Assembly (NCBI GenBank): GCA_017354895.1
Contig: CP071493.1
Coordinates: 1,798,001 to 1,862,000, forward strand
From: Podospora comata
Lineage: Eukaryota > Ascomycota > Sordariomycetes > Sordariales > Podosporaceae
Direction of reading: 5' to 3'
DNA: 64,000 nucleotides
Under the pieces are notes generated by a model that was not told the origin of the DNA, searched no databases, and saw only the letters and a program-made list of their open reading frames with translations. Positions 47,101-57,973 of this stretch are shown one piece after another; position 1 is the stretch's first letter; every line of letters begins with the position of its first letter. The translations under genes and the position numbers were made by a program.

Positions 47101-48696
47101 TGACCGTCATCATTGAAATAACCGAACTCAGCCGGCTCAGCTAACCTTCTAGCCCCTTCCACAAGTTACACCAAATATTTCTGCACTTTTGCATCATGAA
47201 GCCTCGTCAATCTCCAAGGTCGGATCGGGTATCGAGCCTGACAATGAAAGATCGGCATTTTCATCGCGCCTCATTCACTCAGCTACCTACATTACATAAA
47301 ACAGCACTTTCAACAGTCCAACCGGCTTTCCCGCTCTCGAATATGCTTGAACAGCTGTCAAAGATGGACCAGATCAACATGCACATCGCATAAGCATCGA
47401 CAGCCTCACCATGCCAGTTTTCCCCAGGGATGTAGACCAAGCCGGCCTGCAGCAAATCTCTGCCACTCAAAGTCATCTGTGAAACAAGCAAAGAAGTCCC
47501 AAAACAAGCCTGAAAATCAGAGACAAGACCCAGGCCAGGCCATTTCGGCTCCGTACATACCCGTCTACATGCGCTCGCTATGTCATGAGAGTACAAAGAC
47601 AGCCCTGAAAAGTGCCAGAAGCAGATTTCCATCTTGATGTTTGTGTCGCGGAAAAGCCCGTCATTGATTTGATCATTCCACTGCATAAGGCAGAGAACAT
47701 CGGGACAACACCACACACCACCATGACACAAGGCCAATATAAGTCGGAGTTCGGGACCGTCAAGTGTAACAATAATACTCTATCCTGTCTTTGCACATTT
47801 GAGCGGTGCGGGCAGCTGAGAATAGGTAAGGTAGAGATGTATGATTACACCTACGGCGCAGCCGATTGTTCCGAATTTTTCTCAAGGCAGATAGATCAAC
47901 GGACCAACTCCTGTTTGTCGTACACAAAGCCTGCAAAGTCAGCCTCATACTCCAGTCCTCAGGCTTTCATCACCGATGTAAAATGGACTATTTGCCTGTC
48001 TGGCTGACATCTCTTGCGATATTAGCATCTGTCTCACGTTACCGATGCGTTGAGCGTTCTACTGCACAGATCCAAAACACCGGTGGCAAGTAGGTGTTTG
48101 TGTGGCTCATTGGAGTAGAAGTAGTGGTAAGGTAATCAAGGTCATGATCAAGGAAAATTGTCAGGTTATCTCATTGTACCCAAAGGTGTACCTGGAACTG
48201 CGCAATGTGTGGTACCCTGATAATCACGTGTATTTTTCACTGCCCACCCAGTGACGCATTTTGTTTTGTTTCACAAGCACACACACAGACACACCGAAGT
48301 GGTATGTCTCCGGTGTCGGAGGTGAGGAGTTGGAAAATCGATCATGGGAGGTCACACCGAGCGTGGTGGTTAGCGAGCACCACTTTATGGTCACCACTGC
48401 GATCAGTTCATTCAGGTCATGTTAGGTAGAGTTGTCCAAAAAGTTCAATTGTGTCCCACGGTATCAAGCTGTTGCCCCTAGTGCTCAGTAACGCCTTTCC
48501 TTAGCCCGCCAGATCCCAGGCTGATATCCAATTTTCCAGGAGTAGCCAATTTTGCGCCCATTTTCCTCTGTCCAGTGCCTTGCCAAACGCTATGCATATT
48601 GTAATCCAGCCCCCGCCCCAACCCAAAAAAAAAAAAAACAAAAAAAAACCGCGAGAAAACAATGAAAACTGTAGAAAGAAAAGAAAATCAAGAGGA
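44190..48696. other. 4.5-kb gene-poor stretch
   Basis: The longest gap in the window. Frames up to 152 codons occur on both strands (for example 45136-45474 minus, 46641-47144 plus, 47279-47737 minus, 47612-48007 plus), but none shows a motif, a signal peptide or a credible splice structure, and several contradict each other. Local low complexity: (CA)n near 46878-46890 and an A-rich run interrupted by one C at 48625-48648. No tRNA or 5S gene was recognised by eye. Confidence 0.4.
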
Positions 48697-49968
48697 TCAG
48701 TGAATATGCTTCAACATCCTCAAGTACTTCTCCCCCACCAACTCCCTCTCCCCCTGCTTCGCCCTCAACCTCGAATCCTCATCAATAGTAATAGCTTCCA
48801 CATCCTTCCCCTTCCCCTTACTTCCCCCGGTTACTTCCCTCATCTCAGGCATAGCCTGCCTCAGCAAATCCTTCAAGATCTTCACCCTCGGCAGCTGGCA
48901 CCAGCTAGCCTCGTAAACCAACCACTCCCCCAAGCTCTTGATCAACGGCTTATCCTCCGGCCTGATGGTCTCCCCAAGCACGCACGCCAACCTCGCAAAA
49001 CACCCCACAAGCATCACCCACCCAACCGCATCCTCCGCGCTCGTGCTGCCCGGCGGCTGCTTAAAAGCCACAGTTCCGCACCCGTCCCCCCCCTGCGCAA
49101 CAAGCCCCTTGAACGACCACCGGTACGTATCCGTCATGAAATCCTGCCCATCCTCCGAAAGCGACAACCCCGTAGCAGAATTAGCAGAGCACCAGTTCAT
49201 CCTCATAGCCAGCCCATTGATATCCAGCTTGCCCCCCTTGTCAAACTTGTCAAAACACTGCCTCATGCTCTTTGCCGAGCCGAAATAGGCGTTGTACCTA
49301 TTGCTCTTGGCCCAGACTGACTTCCTCCGATAAGGCGGGACAAGCTCGTCAAGGCAGGATTCGAAATAGAGGGCAGACTTGGCTAGGCACTCCAGCTGCC
49401 TGTACGTCCAGTACCCTCGCTCAGGGACGATGTGGATGTGCGTGAAGCACTGGTGGGAGCTCGTGACTTCAAAGTTCGCCTCGAGGACGTGAAAGAGGGT
49501 GTAAATCTTTTTGAGCCAAGACTCGTGCTTGGTCGCTGTGAACCTCATGAAGGGAGACACAAGCTTGATGCCGAAGCGGTGGTCTTTGGCGTGGTCCGGG
49601 ATGCTGGCTTCGGTGGTGATGGTCCATTCGCGGGAGGAGGGGCTGTCCAACACCTGGACGGCGTAGGATGATGATGATGATGATGATGTTTGTTTTAATG
49701 GGGAGGTGATGACCGAGTTGGGGATGTTTTGCTTGGTGAGGGTCCGGCTGAGCTCTTTCTCGAGACCGGCCGACTCTTTGTGGTCGAGGGTGCGGCTTCG
49801 GAGGACGAGGCCGAGCTCCATGCAGAAGCGGAAGTCGGGGACGTCTGGGCGGTTGATGGTGACGGTTTGTTGGACTGGGCTGTAGTGGTATGAGGTGGAA
49901 GAGGAGCTGTGGTGTGAGCGTCCTGTCGAGGCCGACGACGGCGAGGGGTACCTCGTGTTGTGCGGCAT
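48697..49968 (-). CDS. Putative amidoligase-family protein
   Basis: A single-exon protein of 423 residues. The open frame begins at a TTG (50019), but the first ATG is at 49968. A Ser-rich N-terminus (about 1-35) precedes RFCMELGLVLRSRT, DHRFGIKLVSPFMR, and TSSHQCFTHIHIVPERGYW. YRQLECLAKSALYFESCLDELVPPYRR then follows with NRYNAYF. This run of strand-plus-His, then a helix ending at a P-x-x-R-R motif, is what fungal proteins of the amidoligase (glutamine-synthetase/carboxylate-amine ligase-like) family show. They would join a carboxylate to an amine, but no fungal member has a firmly known substrate as far as I know. A trinucleotide repeat at 49667-49687 encodes a serine run. Confidence 0.72.
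   Translation of the reverse strand: MPHNTRYPSPSSASTGRSHHSSSSTSYHYSPVQQTVTINRPDVPDFRFCMELGLVLRSRTLDHKESAGLEKELSRTLTKQNIPNSVITSPLKQTSSSSSSSYAVQVLDSPSSREWTITTEASIPDHAKDHRFGIKLVSPFMRFTATKHESWLKKIYTLFHVLEANFEVTSSHQCFTHIHIVPERGYWTYRQLECLAKSALYFESCLDELVPPYRRKSVWAKSNRYNAYFGSAKSMRQCFDKFDKGGKLDINGLAMRMNWCSANSATGLSLSEDGQDFMTDTYRWSFKGLVAQGGDGCGTVAFKQPPGSTSAEDAVGWVMLVGCFARLACVLGETIRPEDKPLIKSLGEWLVYEASWCQLPRVKILKDLLRQAMPEMREVTGGSKGKGKDVEAITIDEDSRLRAKQGERELVGEKYLRMLKHIH
49667..49687. repeat. (GAT)7 microsatellite inside a coding region
   Basis: Seven GAT units on the plus strand, read as a run of serine codons on the minus strand inside the amidoligase-like gene. Length changes would add or remove serines without breaking the frame. 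Confidence 0.85.
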
Positions 49969-52323
49969 TGTGGTTGATGATCTTTGTGAACTGGTTGTAG
50001 ATGGATAGAACGTAGCCAATTGGAGTGTTTCTCAGAAACTTTGGAAGTTCAAGTGGAAGGTGACGAGGAACAGAGGTTCAAACGTTGGGAGAGGTCGTCA
50101 GGGGATTATATGGCCGCTGGTGTGTTTGTGTATGTATGTAAGTATTTAAGTATGTGTTGTTGGTCAGTGACCACCGTGCCAATGATATGGCCAACACAAA
50201 GCTGAACAAAGAAACACAGAGTGACAATGTGACAAGCTCATGACAATAATTCCACACCTGCGGGGACCCGAAGGCCCTATATACCAAGACCATTCTGGAT
50301 AGATAATGTTGAGGGAATCGTCTGCCTGGAGGCAAAAAAGAAGACAAGGGGGGAGGACGGTGTTACAATGCCGTCTGAGGACGTCATGTTGGGAAGCATG
50401 TATCATGCAGCCACGACAGCCACCACTCCGATGAGAGACCCGGCATGCACAATTGCGGAGAACAGGAGCTCGCCGTGATGGCTCAGAGGCGGAACGGGGG
50501 GGTGAGAGGTGGAGGCATCCAAATCCTCGCGCTGCAGGTCATAAGGAAAAAGAGGGGTAGCGGCGCTTTCCGCAGGCAGCCATCGTCAAATCAGAACTCC
50601 CCAGTGTCACGAGGCAGAACTCAAGGTGAAATCCCACGATCCCCCTAGGGATTCAGGACTTATCTGCCAGCCGGCCAACGGCCGCTTATCCGAGGCCGCC
50701 AGGCGGCTATGGGTGCATAACGGTGCTGTCCTCAGGTTCACCCCCCCGCGTTTTCCCCACTTGCTCAGCCTCTGAGTGCATTTGCACGATGGACATGTCA
50801 AGATTCCATTGGGTATTAATGCCTGAGGACAAGTGAAACCCTGCAGTACCGAGAGATTGGAGCCGATATCAACAAAGAGTTTCTTGTTGTCCCCCAAAAT
50901 AAACACTGCCACAATGACGGGACATGGAGCTACTCCGTATCCCACTTCCTGGCGCAGAGCCTCATTGAGGCGCGCGCTTTTGTTCTGTGGGGTCATTGAC
51001 GGGGACGATGCTTCTCCCATAGGGCTGTACTACGAGGGCGACTAAACCACACTACTCCAGACAAGCGCAAGGGTCCTTCAAAGGAGCCAACGGTATGTTT
51101 CATGTCCACATGAAGAAACTGGCGAGGGGTGATGGCTTCATTGGGATGATGAATGAGATGCCGCTCTTTGAATGACAGGGGACTGTCTAAGCGCGAGCTG
51201 AGACCAACGCGGTCCCAATGGAAGGGAAATTGTTCCAGACGGCGCGTAACAAAATGAGGGTGCAACAATGAAGTTTCTATTCTCATGATGTTTTAGACCT
51301 GCCGCAAAGTTAGTCTTTCATGTGATGATAATATATTTCTTGTGTAGGTGCTTTTGCGTTGTTGAAGCCTTGCACTCATTCACCAAAACCACAGCTATCA
51401 TGAAAAGCCCCATGAGAGCTTCACGGGAAATGAGTGAGACCCAATCAATCCTGCCGGGTGGCATCCGATTGCTGCATCAATCTCTTCACTCTCCCACCCT
51501 CTCACAACTCACAAAGCATTGTCACTGCACCAAAGCCTCCTTCAACAGGTCGCACCCTGTCTGAAAAGTGATGCAAACAACAAAGAACAACCTGAAGCGT
51601 CAACCATATCGGGCCTCATTTCTCAGACACGTCACAAGAAAATCATTTCTTCAATCGCCAGCTGAAGAACACGCAACCTGCTTCCGTATTTCCCCCTCGG
51701 ACGCGGACAAGCACTGGCAGATCGGACTGGTGCCTAGTGGCCAGAGCCTGCCTGGTTCCGACCTGCATGCAGGCACCACCACCGCTTGAATCTTGACCTG
51801 CAGAACAGAACATAGGTAGTATCACCCTTAGTGGAGCAAGAATTGAGTCATGGAGAATCTATTGAACTGAAGAATTTGAGTGACATCGTGTCTTGATCGG
51901 CAATTGAAAGAGGTGACCTGGTGGCTTCTAAGTAATGTACCTTCCGCCCTTTGATCAACATGCCATGCAGATATGCATCAGAGTCATCAGATCGGATGGC
52001 AGGTTCTCAACTGTTTCTTCTTGAAGTTGGAAACGTGGCCATCCCTTATCTCTTGCCTGTCAATCATTATCATGGTACAATCAATGGTTACGGCTATCCA
52101 GAGCAGAGGTACTCAAGAGCTGCAAATCTTATCAGCAAACAAGACAATATGTCAATGGCAAACAAATCACAGAACACAGGTTTGAAATCTATTCTCATTT
52201 GATGAAATCAAGGCATGATGGCATTCCCACACCCAATGAACCAGATCCCACTTGCCAGTAACTCTAACCCAACCCAAACCCGCCTGCTAAACGTACACAA
52301 AACATGATGGAAAAATGGCCCCC
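49969..52323. other. 2.35-kb intergenic stretch
   Basis: No gene can be supported. A minus-strand frame at 50607-51020 and others are without motifs. The first few hundred bases should hold the amidoligase-like gene's promoter. It includes TGTGTTTGTGTATGTATG-like low complexity near 50115-50160. Confidence 0.35.
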
Positions 52324-53341
52324 TTACTCGCAAGCCCTCAACACCTCCTTGATACTCTCCGCCGACTGCTTCAACAGCTCCTTCTCCTTCTCATCCAGCA
52401 ACAGCGGCACATCCTGGTGAGCACCCGCCCTGTTCAGCTTGCAAGGCATGCTCAACGCAACATCATCCACCCCAGCATACGTCCCCACCCTCGAAACCGT
52501 CACCAAGGCATCGCCATCAGTGATGATCGGCTCCAAGATGCTGACCAGCACCGAAGCAACACCATAGTTGGTCTTGCCCTTGCGCTGGATAATCTCGTAC
52601 GCCGCGTCCTTTGTCCTCTGGGAGCAACCGTCCATGACCTCCTGGTCGTACGGGATCCCCTTTTGCGCCGCATAGTCCCTCAACCTCATGCCCGCAATCG
52701 AAGCAAGGGACCAAACCGGCAGCTGACTGTCACCATGCTCTCCAACAATCACCGCGTGCACGTTTCGCGGGTTGACGCCAAACTGCTTGCCCAGCTCGTG
52801 TCTGAATCTGGTCGTGTCCATGGCTGTCCCGGAGCCAATCACCCTCTCCACCGGGAAACCAGACAACTTGAGAGCGGCATGTGTGAGGACATCAACCGGG
52901 TTGGTCGCAATGATGAGAATCGTATCTGGCGCGGCGGCGGCGATCTGGGGGATGATGGACTTGAACAACCCGTAGTTGGTCTTGACAAGGTCCATTCTGG
53001 TCTGACCTGGCTTTTGATTGACGCCGGCTGTGACGATGACGGCTGTGGCTCCCGCGCAGTCGTCGTAAGAGTCACCTACACGAACGCGGGCCTGGGCATA
53101 GTGGGCGGCGTGGCTCATGTCAATGGCCTCACCCAGGGCGCGGTTCGTGTCGATGTCGATGAGAACGATCTCGGCTGCGAGCCCTGAGAGGAGGAGGGCA
53201 TAGGCGGTAGTAACACCGACGGAGCCGGCACCGACAATCACGATCTTGATGGACTGTTCTCTTGGTCAGTTCTGAAAAGGCCTTGATATGAGCAGAGATA
53301 AGGAGACGGACTCTAACGTTGGCTGCATTGGAGGCAGGCAT
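52324..53341 (-). CDS. L-lactate dehydrogenase (NAD-dependent)
   Basis: Converts pyruvate and NADH to L-lactate and back; 317 residues. Two exons, 53341-53318 and 53253-52324, in phase 0. The donor could instead lie six bases further in, adding two residues. The Rossmann motif IVGAGSVGVTTAYAL, NQKPGQTRMDLV with the Gln that favours pyruvate over oxaloacetate, ATNPVDVLTHAALK, and GSGTAMDTTRFRHEL are all present. The active-site histidine lies in VGEHGDSQLPVWS. These make it an LDH rather than a malate dehydrogenase. The sequence style is close to bacterial enzymes; L-LDH is patchy in fungi. Probably cytosolic, as no targeting peptide is seen. Confidence 0.92.
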
Positions 53342-54094
53342 TTTGGCGGTTGTGTAGGTGGCGTGCCACGTGCTGTCTAGTAACTGCTGTTGCTGAATGT
53401 GTTGTGTATGTGTGTGTGTGTGTGAAGAGGAGAGTGTTGGAGCTGATCGGGTCGTCACTCGTGGGGAACGTTGGAAGCGAAAGAGGGGTTGTGGTTGTGG
53501 GTTGCAAATGCCAAGACTTGATGCTTCCGTCCTGGACAGTGATGAGGGTTGATTCTGAGGCCTGTCGATGATACAGAGGATGTTGATGATGCTCCAAAAG
53601 CTGTCAAGAGGTTTCAGGAGGCTTATAAACTAAACGGCAATATTGGGTTCCGACAGCTTGGTCCCTACAGTGAGCTGAGGAATGAAAGAGTGGATTGCGT
53701 GGAGTGTTGTTGGGAGGGATCATGGCCTGATCCTTTGTTTGCGTAGATGCTTGGAGCGGCCGATTAGTGGGGTGAACTGAGCCCAAGGCGCCCTTCCACC
53801 GACTGACGCTCATCCACTGTGACACGACAGATATCGGAGCATTTTTATTCGTTCCCGCCAACATCTCATGCAAAGAACTGGAAATTGGGGCAGTGAGATG
53901 CGCGAATAGATGCCGAGGAGGGAGCCACATGGAAGGGCCAAGACCTCAACCCTGCCAAGGTGGGGGTTAGGGTTTGCCGCATCATCACGGATGGCGCCGA
54001 CGACCATGGTGATAGGTTCAATTTTAATCGTGGAATGATTCAAAGGTAAATACTGATTTACTGGATATCCAACCAAGGTATCTTAGACATCCAT
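53342..54094. other. LDH promoter region and permease 3' flank
   Basis: About 750 bases between two minus-strand genes. (TG)8 lies at 53409-53424, within 100 bases upstream of the LDH start, probably in its 5' UTR or promoter. The rest shows no gene. Confidence 0.4.
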
Positions 54095-55789
54095 CTACGC
54101 AATCCAGAACCAAACCCTTTGCAACCAGTTCTTCGGCACAGGCTTAACATCGCCCTCACACCACTCGTCCATTTCCTTCTTGCCCGTCACCACGTCGATA
54201 TCAGCCAATGGCTTCGCCAAGGGCGTCCTGTACACAATCTTGTGTCCTACATATAACAACAAAAATGCTGGAATAGTGATGTACGCCGCCAAAAAGTTCT
54301 TGTAGTCGAACCCCCCGTCAGCCGCCTTGATGGCAAACACTTGAAATCCGTTGGTGAGGGTAAGAAGCGAGATGAGAACCAGCACAAACCAAGAGAGGTA
54401 TGGCTGCCCGATCGTTTTAAATGGCAGTGTGTCTAGTAGACCCTGGAATTTCAGAGCCGAGCGGAAGCGGAGATAGGTGATGAGAACCACGATCCAAGCG
54501 ATGAAACCTGAGATGGTGGAGATGTTCATGAACCAGGTGAATACTGTGGCGCCGTTTTCGGAGACGTTGAGGTAGGCCAAAAGCCCGAGCGACCACGTCC
54601 CAAGGACGGCGGCGTAAGGAACACCTCTGCGTGTAGTCCTGGTGAAAATATGTGGTGCTTGGCCGGTTGCCGCCAAGGAGTACAGGATACGTGATCCAGA
54701 GTAAAGAAAGGCATTACCGGCTGACCACGCAGAGGTGAGAATGGCGGCATTGATGACGTGGTTAAGGCCACCAATGCCTGCTTCCTGAATACCGATGACC
54801 CAGGGAGAGGCGTTGGCGTTCGACTCAGGGGACAAAAGGCGCGGGTGATCGGATCGGACGAGACAGCCGAGAATCAAACTGCTGACACCGTAGAAGATAG
54901 CTAGACGGTACAAGAAGCGGCGAGCAGCCTTGGGAATGTTCCGCCGAGGAGCAACAGTTTCACCAGCCGCGAGACCGATAAGCTCAGGGGAGGTGATGAA
55001 ACTGAACCCAGCTCTGACAAATGCCGTCCAGTATGCCAAAAAGTTGCCCCAACTTCCCGTTGCCACATATGGTTTGATGGCACCAGGATCATTCCAAGTC
55101 CCGAACCCAATCGCTTCCCTGTTGGGCGCTCCGCCGGCCATGATGACAATTCCCGTAATGATCAAACCCAGGATGGTGATCAGCTTGATGCTGGCAAACC
55201 AAAACTCGGCCTCGCCAAACACCTCAACGGCAATGATGTTGAGAGCCAGGCAGACAATCAAGATGATCGTGATCCAAACAGCAGCATGAACGGGAGTGTC
55301 CCAGTAATCTAGCAGGATAGCTCCCGCTGAAGCTTCCGCTGCCACCAGAATGGCATACGCATACCAATAGTTCCAACCGGCCGCAAAAGCCAAACTGCTA
55401 TCGACATACCGGTTCGTGAAATATGGTAACGTGATTCCTCTCATCGGAAGATAGGTAGTCATCTCAGCAATGGCGTTCATCACACACCACACAACAAACA
55501 TCTGTGACAGGTAACCCAGCCATAATGGCAGTGGACCGACAAGCGCAAGAATTCCACCAGAGCCAACAAAAAGGCCTGTTCCGATGCTGTTGTCCGTGTG
55601 AGCTGCCAGTAATTCATGGTGAAGAGAGGGAGATTTGGGCAATACTTACGCGCCACCCAGTGCCAAAAACTGAATGTGTCTACTTTTCAACCCACGTTGA
55701 AGTTGTGAGTCCTTGTCGAGCGAGACAAGCCCGTCTAGCAGCTCGGGGCCACTGCCGCTTTCAACCGACCCTTCGTGCTCCGACTTCAT
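54095..55789 (-). CDS. Amino acid permease (APC superfamily, YAT type)
   Basis: A plasma-membrane importer of 543 residues in two exons, 55789-55650 and 55586-54095, with a 63-base intron placed after GGA. The soluble N-terminus (about 1-45) ends with LKSRHIQFLALGGAIGTGLFVGSG, the hallmark first helix of fungal amino acid permeases. Further family signatures: MRGITLPYFTNRYVDSSLAFAAGWNYWYAY, written here only as its core NRYVDSSLAFAAGWNYW; then SFITSPELIGLAAGE, SSLILGCLVRSDHP, and SAWSAGNAFLYSGSRILYSLA. About 12 membrane helices are expected. The charged tail ends in PKNWLQRVWFWIA. Its location next to aminomuconate-pathway genes suggests import of tryptophan, kynurenine or a related amino acid, which is inference. 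Confidence 0.93.
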
Positions 55790-57160
55790 TTTTGGTGTAT
55801 CCTCCCAGCCTGGAAGTCGAGTTGTCGACAGGGAGAAGGTTGACTGGCCTCGAACAAAGATGACTGCTCACGAGACTTGGACAGGCGTAGATAGGCACAT
55901 GAAGGCTGTCCAGATCTATGGAGATAAGTTTTGATCTGGCGCGGTTGAAGGTTGTATGTAGACCCTTTTAACCTTTGTGCCACCTGCACGTTTGTTGCCG
56001 GCCGATGAGACCCGAGGGTTTGGGTCAGGAAGAGCGGATGGGGTATGGTGTTGATCAAATGTTAGCTAGATGTCAAAAACATGCCATTGATTGGAACACA
56101 GAAGGTAGCGCACCCAATGCCTTAAGTCAGGCTGGCGCGGAGGAAGGACGTCACCGACGGTTGGGGTCAGTGCCGGGGCAACGTCCGGGGAAGCGGATGA
56201 GGAGGGGTGATGGTGAGAAACCTGATAGGAGATTGCAACCATGGCAAGGAATTCCAACCGTAGCATGTCTGGGATTTTGTGTGTTCTCTTTCCGGGGTGA
56301 TTGGCCATGTCGCTGACTGCTGATCCGACCTTCCTAATTGGAAGGCCCTCGAGTTGACCATGGTGGGATTGAACGCTAGAACCGTGTGAATGCCGATCTG
56401 AGGTTTCCCTGCCCCACTACACGTCGTGTAACATCAACACTGTGACCTTCCGATCCGCTCACTGTCTTCCACCGTAGCTACCCGTTTGCCATGGCGTCGG
56501 TAAGAAAAGAGGTATCGCGTTTGGAATTCGACCCAGGAGTACGTGATCCAGTCGGACGGTGGCGGTGAGAAGAGGCGATAAAAGGCACGCTAGAGGATGT
56601 GCTCGCGTGTGGCTTTCGCCATCAACGGCTGTTGAGGGTTCTCCAAGAGTTTGAGAATCGGTGAATGGATCAAGTTAGAAATGCCGTTAAGAGACACCCT
56701 AAGGTACCTAGGTGTGAATCCCTTTTGGTAAGGTAGGTAATACAAACAGGAAGTGTTAGGTGTTGGTGAGGCACACCCTGCTCAGGAGCCGATGTGTGCT
56801 CAGAATTATGACATCACATGAGAACGGATTGTCTTCCAACACCCAGCGTTGATATGCATTTGAAGATCTAGTCCAGCAAAAGATATATCCCCAGATCATC
56901 AATTCGCATCGATGCCATCAAAACTATTAGTTTTTTGCTGATTTGACACTGCCCAAAGTCCAGTTGACAAAAAATACTCCGTACAGCGAGGGATGCTTGA
57001 TCAACTGATAACTGTCGGAAAACGGAAGGTCGCCCTTCCCGCCAAGTCCAACCCTTGCAAACCCCCAATTACTTTTGCAGACCACCTCACATTCTCACCA
57101 CATCTCGTGGTCCAAAGAAGTTTTCCATCTTTCCATCTGGACCATGCCCCAACCTCCCCT
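55790..57160. other. Intergenic between permease and RidA-type gene
   Basis: About 1.37 kb. It should contain the promoter of the permease (left) and the 3' UTR of the RidA-type gene (right). Short frames on both strands lack support. No regulatory motif was assigned. Confidence 0.35.
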
Positions 57161-57616
57161 TCACTCCGAAACGACCGCTTGGCACTTGATCTCAACATTG
57201 AGCCTCTCGTTGGGCAGCGCAGCAACCTGAACGCAAGTCCGAGCTGGTGCTTTGGTGCGGTCTGGCCAAACTTTGTTCCACTCGGCGTTCATGGCAGCGT
57301 AATCGCTTCGAATATCCGTCAAGAAGACCGTCGCGTCCACAACACTTTCAAGACCACATTTCCCGTCCGTGGCCCCGCGAATGATGGTTTCGATGTTCCT
57401 CAGAACAGCTGCTGTCTGTGCCCCGCAGTCCAAAATGTGTGTTCCGTCGGCCTGTGTTTCGCAACCATCGTAGGTGCCGTCCCCGCGTCGACTCGAGGTA
57501 CCCGATACGAATATTGTTCGCGCCGTGCTTGGGATGGTGCGGGCATGAGGATAGTTGGCCAGCCCCTGGGCTCCAGTCGCTGGCAGCAAGTAGCCTGTTC
57601 CGTTTGGTGATGCCAT
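57161..57616 (-). CDS. RidA/YjgF-family protein, candidate 2-aminomuconate deaminase
   Basis: A 151-residue single-exon protein of the RidA fold. The open frame extends to 57817, but the first ATG in family register is at 57616 (MASPNGTGYLLP). Seen are YPHARTIPSTARTIFVSGTSSRR, with the usual S/T-G-x strand, then AQTAAVLRNIETII, then VVDATVFLTDIRSDYAAMNAEW and RTCVQVAALPNERLNVEIKC; the last fits the conserved R-x-x-V-x-V-x-x-L-P motif. General RidA proteins hydrolyse reactive enamines/imines. Some clustered members (NbaF in bacterial 2-nitrobenzoate degradation) deaminate 2-aminomuconate. Position beside the dehydrogenase and decarboxylase genes favours that role, but it is inference. Confidence 0.85.
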   Translation of the reverse strand: MASPNGTGYLLPATGAQGLANYPHARTIPSTARTIFVSGTSSRRGDGTYDGCETQADGTHILDCGAQTAAVLRNIETIIRGATDGKCGLESVVDATVFLTDIRSDYAAMNAEWNKVWPDRTKAPARTCVQVAALPNERLNVEIKCQAVVSE

Positions 57617-57973
57617 TTTGCGTTTGATGTAGTCTTTTGTCGACAGGATATGGTAGTTGAGGCCCAGTTGGTGATACTTGACACCGGACGTTGTTATACC
57701 GAAGCCAAGAACCCCCTCCGGCCCCTCACTGAGGTCCCGTTCGATAAGCGCCAAGCGCCGGATCCCGTTTTGACCTACCTGACCCGCCTTCCGTCCCGAC
57801 CCGTGATTTGCCGACACTACTGCTGCTCTACATCACTGGCCTTGAATCTTGTCTTGATACATGTGACATATTCACCAGAGCACCATATTGTCCTATTTCT
57901 ACCCCTAAATAATCCAATCTTTGTTGTGCCATCGCTAAAAGTGTTTTGAAGTGTTGCTCTTGTATCGACAAAT
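57617..57973. promoter_or_regulatory. Divergent promoter, RidA-type / aldehyde dehydrogenase
   Basis: A 357-base spacer between the divergent RidA-type (minus) and dehydrogenase (plus) starts. It has several CCG/CGG triplets that could serve Zn2Cys6 regulators, such as within ACACCGGACG and CGCCGGATCCCG, but no clean paired site. Shared control of the two genes is an inference from the arrangement. Confidence 0.5.

Noticed and set aside
47279-48007. Overlapping frames of 152 (minus) and 131 (plus) codons
   Set aside because: Mutually exclusive, no recognisable domain, no splice support.
48625-48648. A-rich run as the poly(A) tail of a retrotransposed element
   Set aside because: No LINE/SINE body or target-site duplication seen next to it; simple low complexity is enough.
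52315-53187. 290-codon plus-strand frame
   Set aside because: Antisense to the L-lactate dehydrogenase gene.
57617-57817. 67-codon N-terminal extension of the RidA-type protein
   Set aside because: RidA proteins start near the ATG at 57616; the upstream part reads like promoter DNA and would shorten the divergent spacer.
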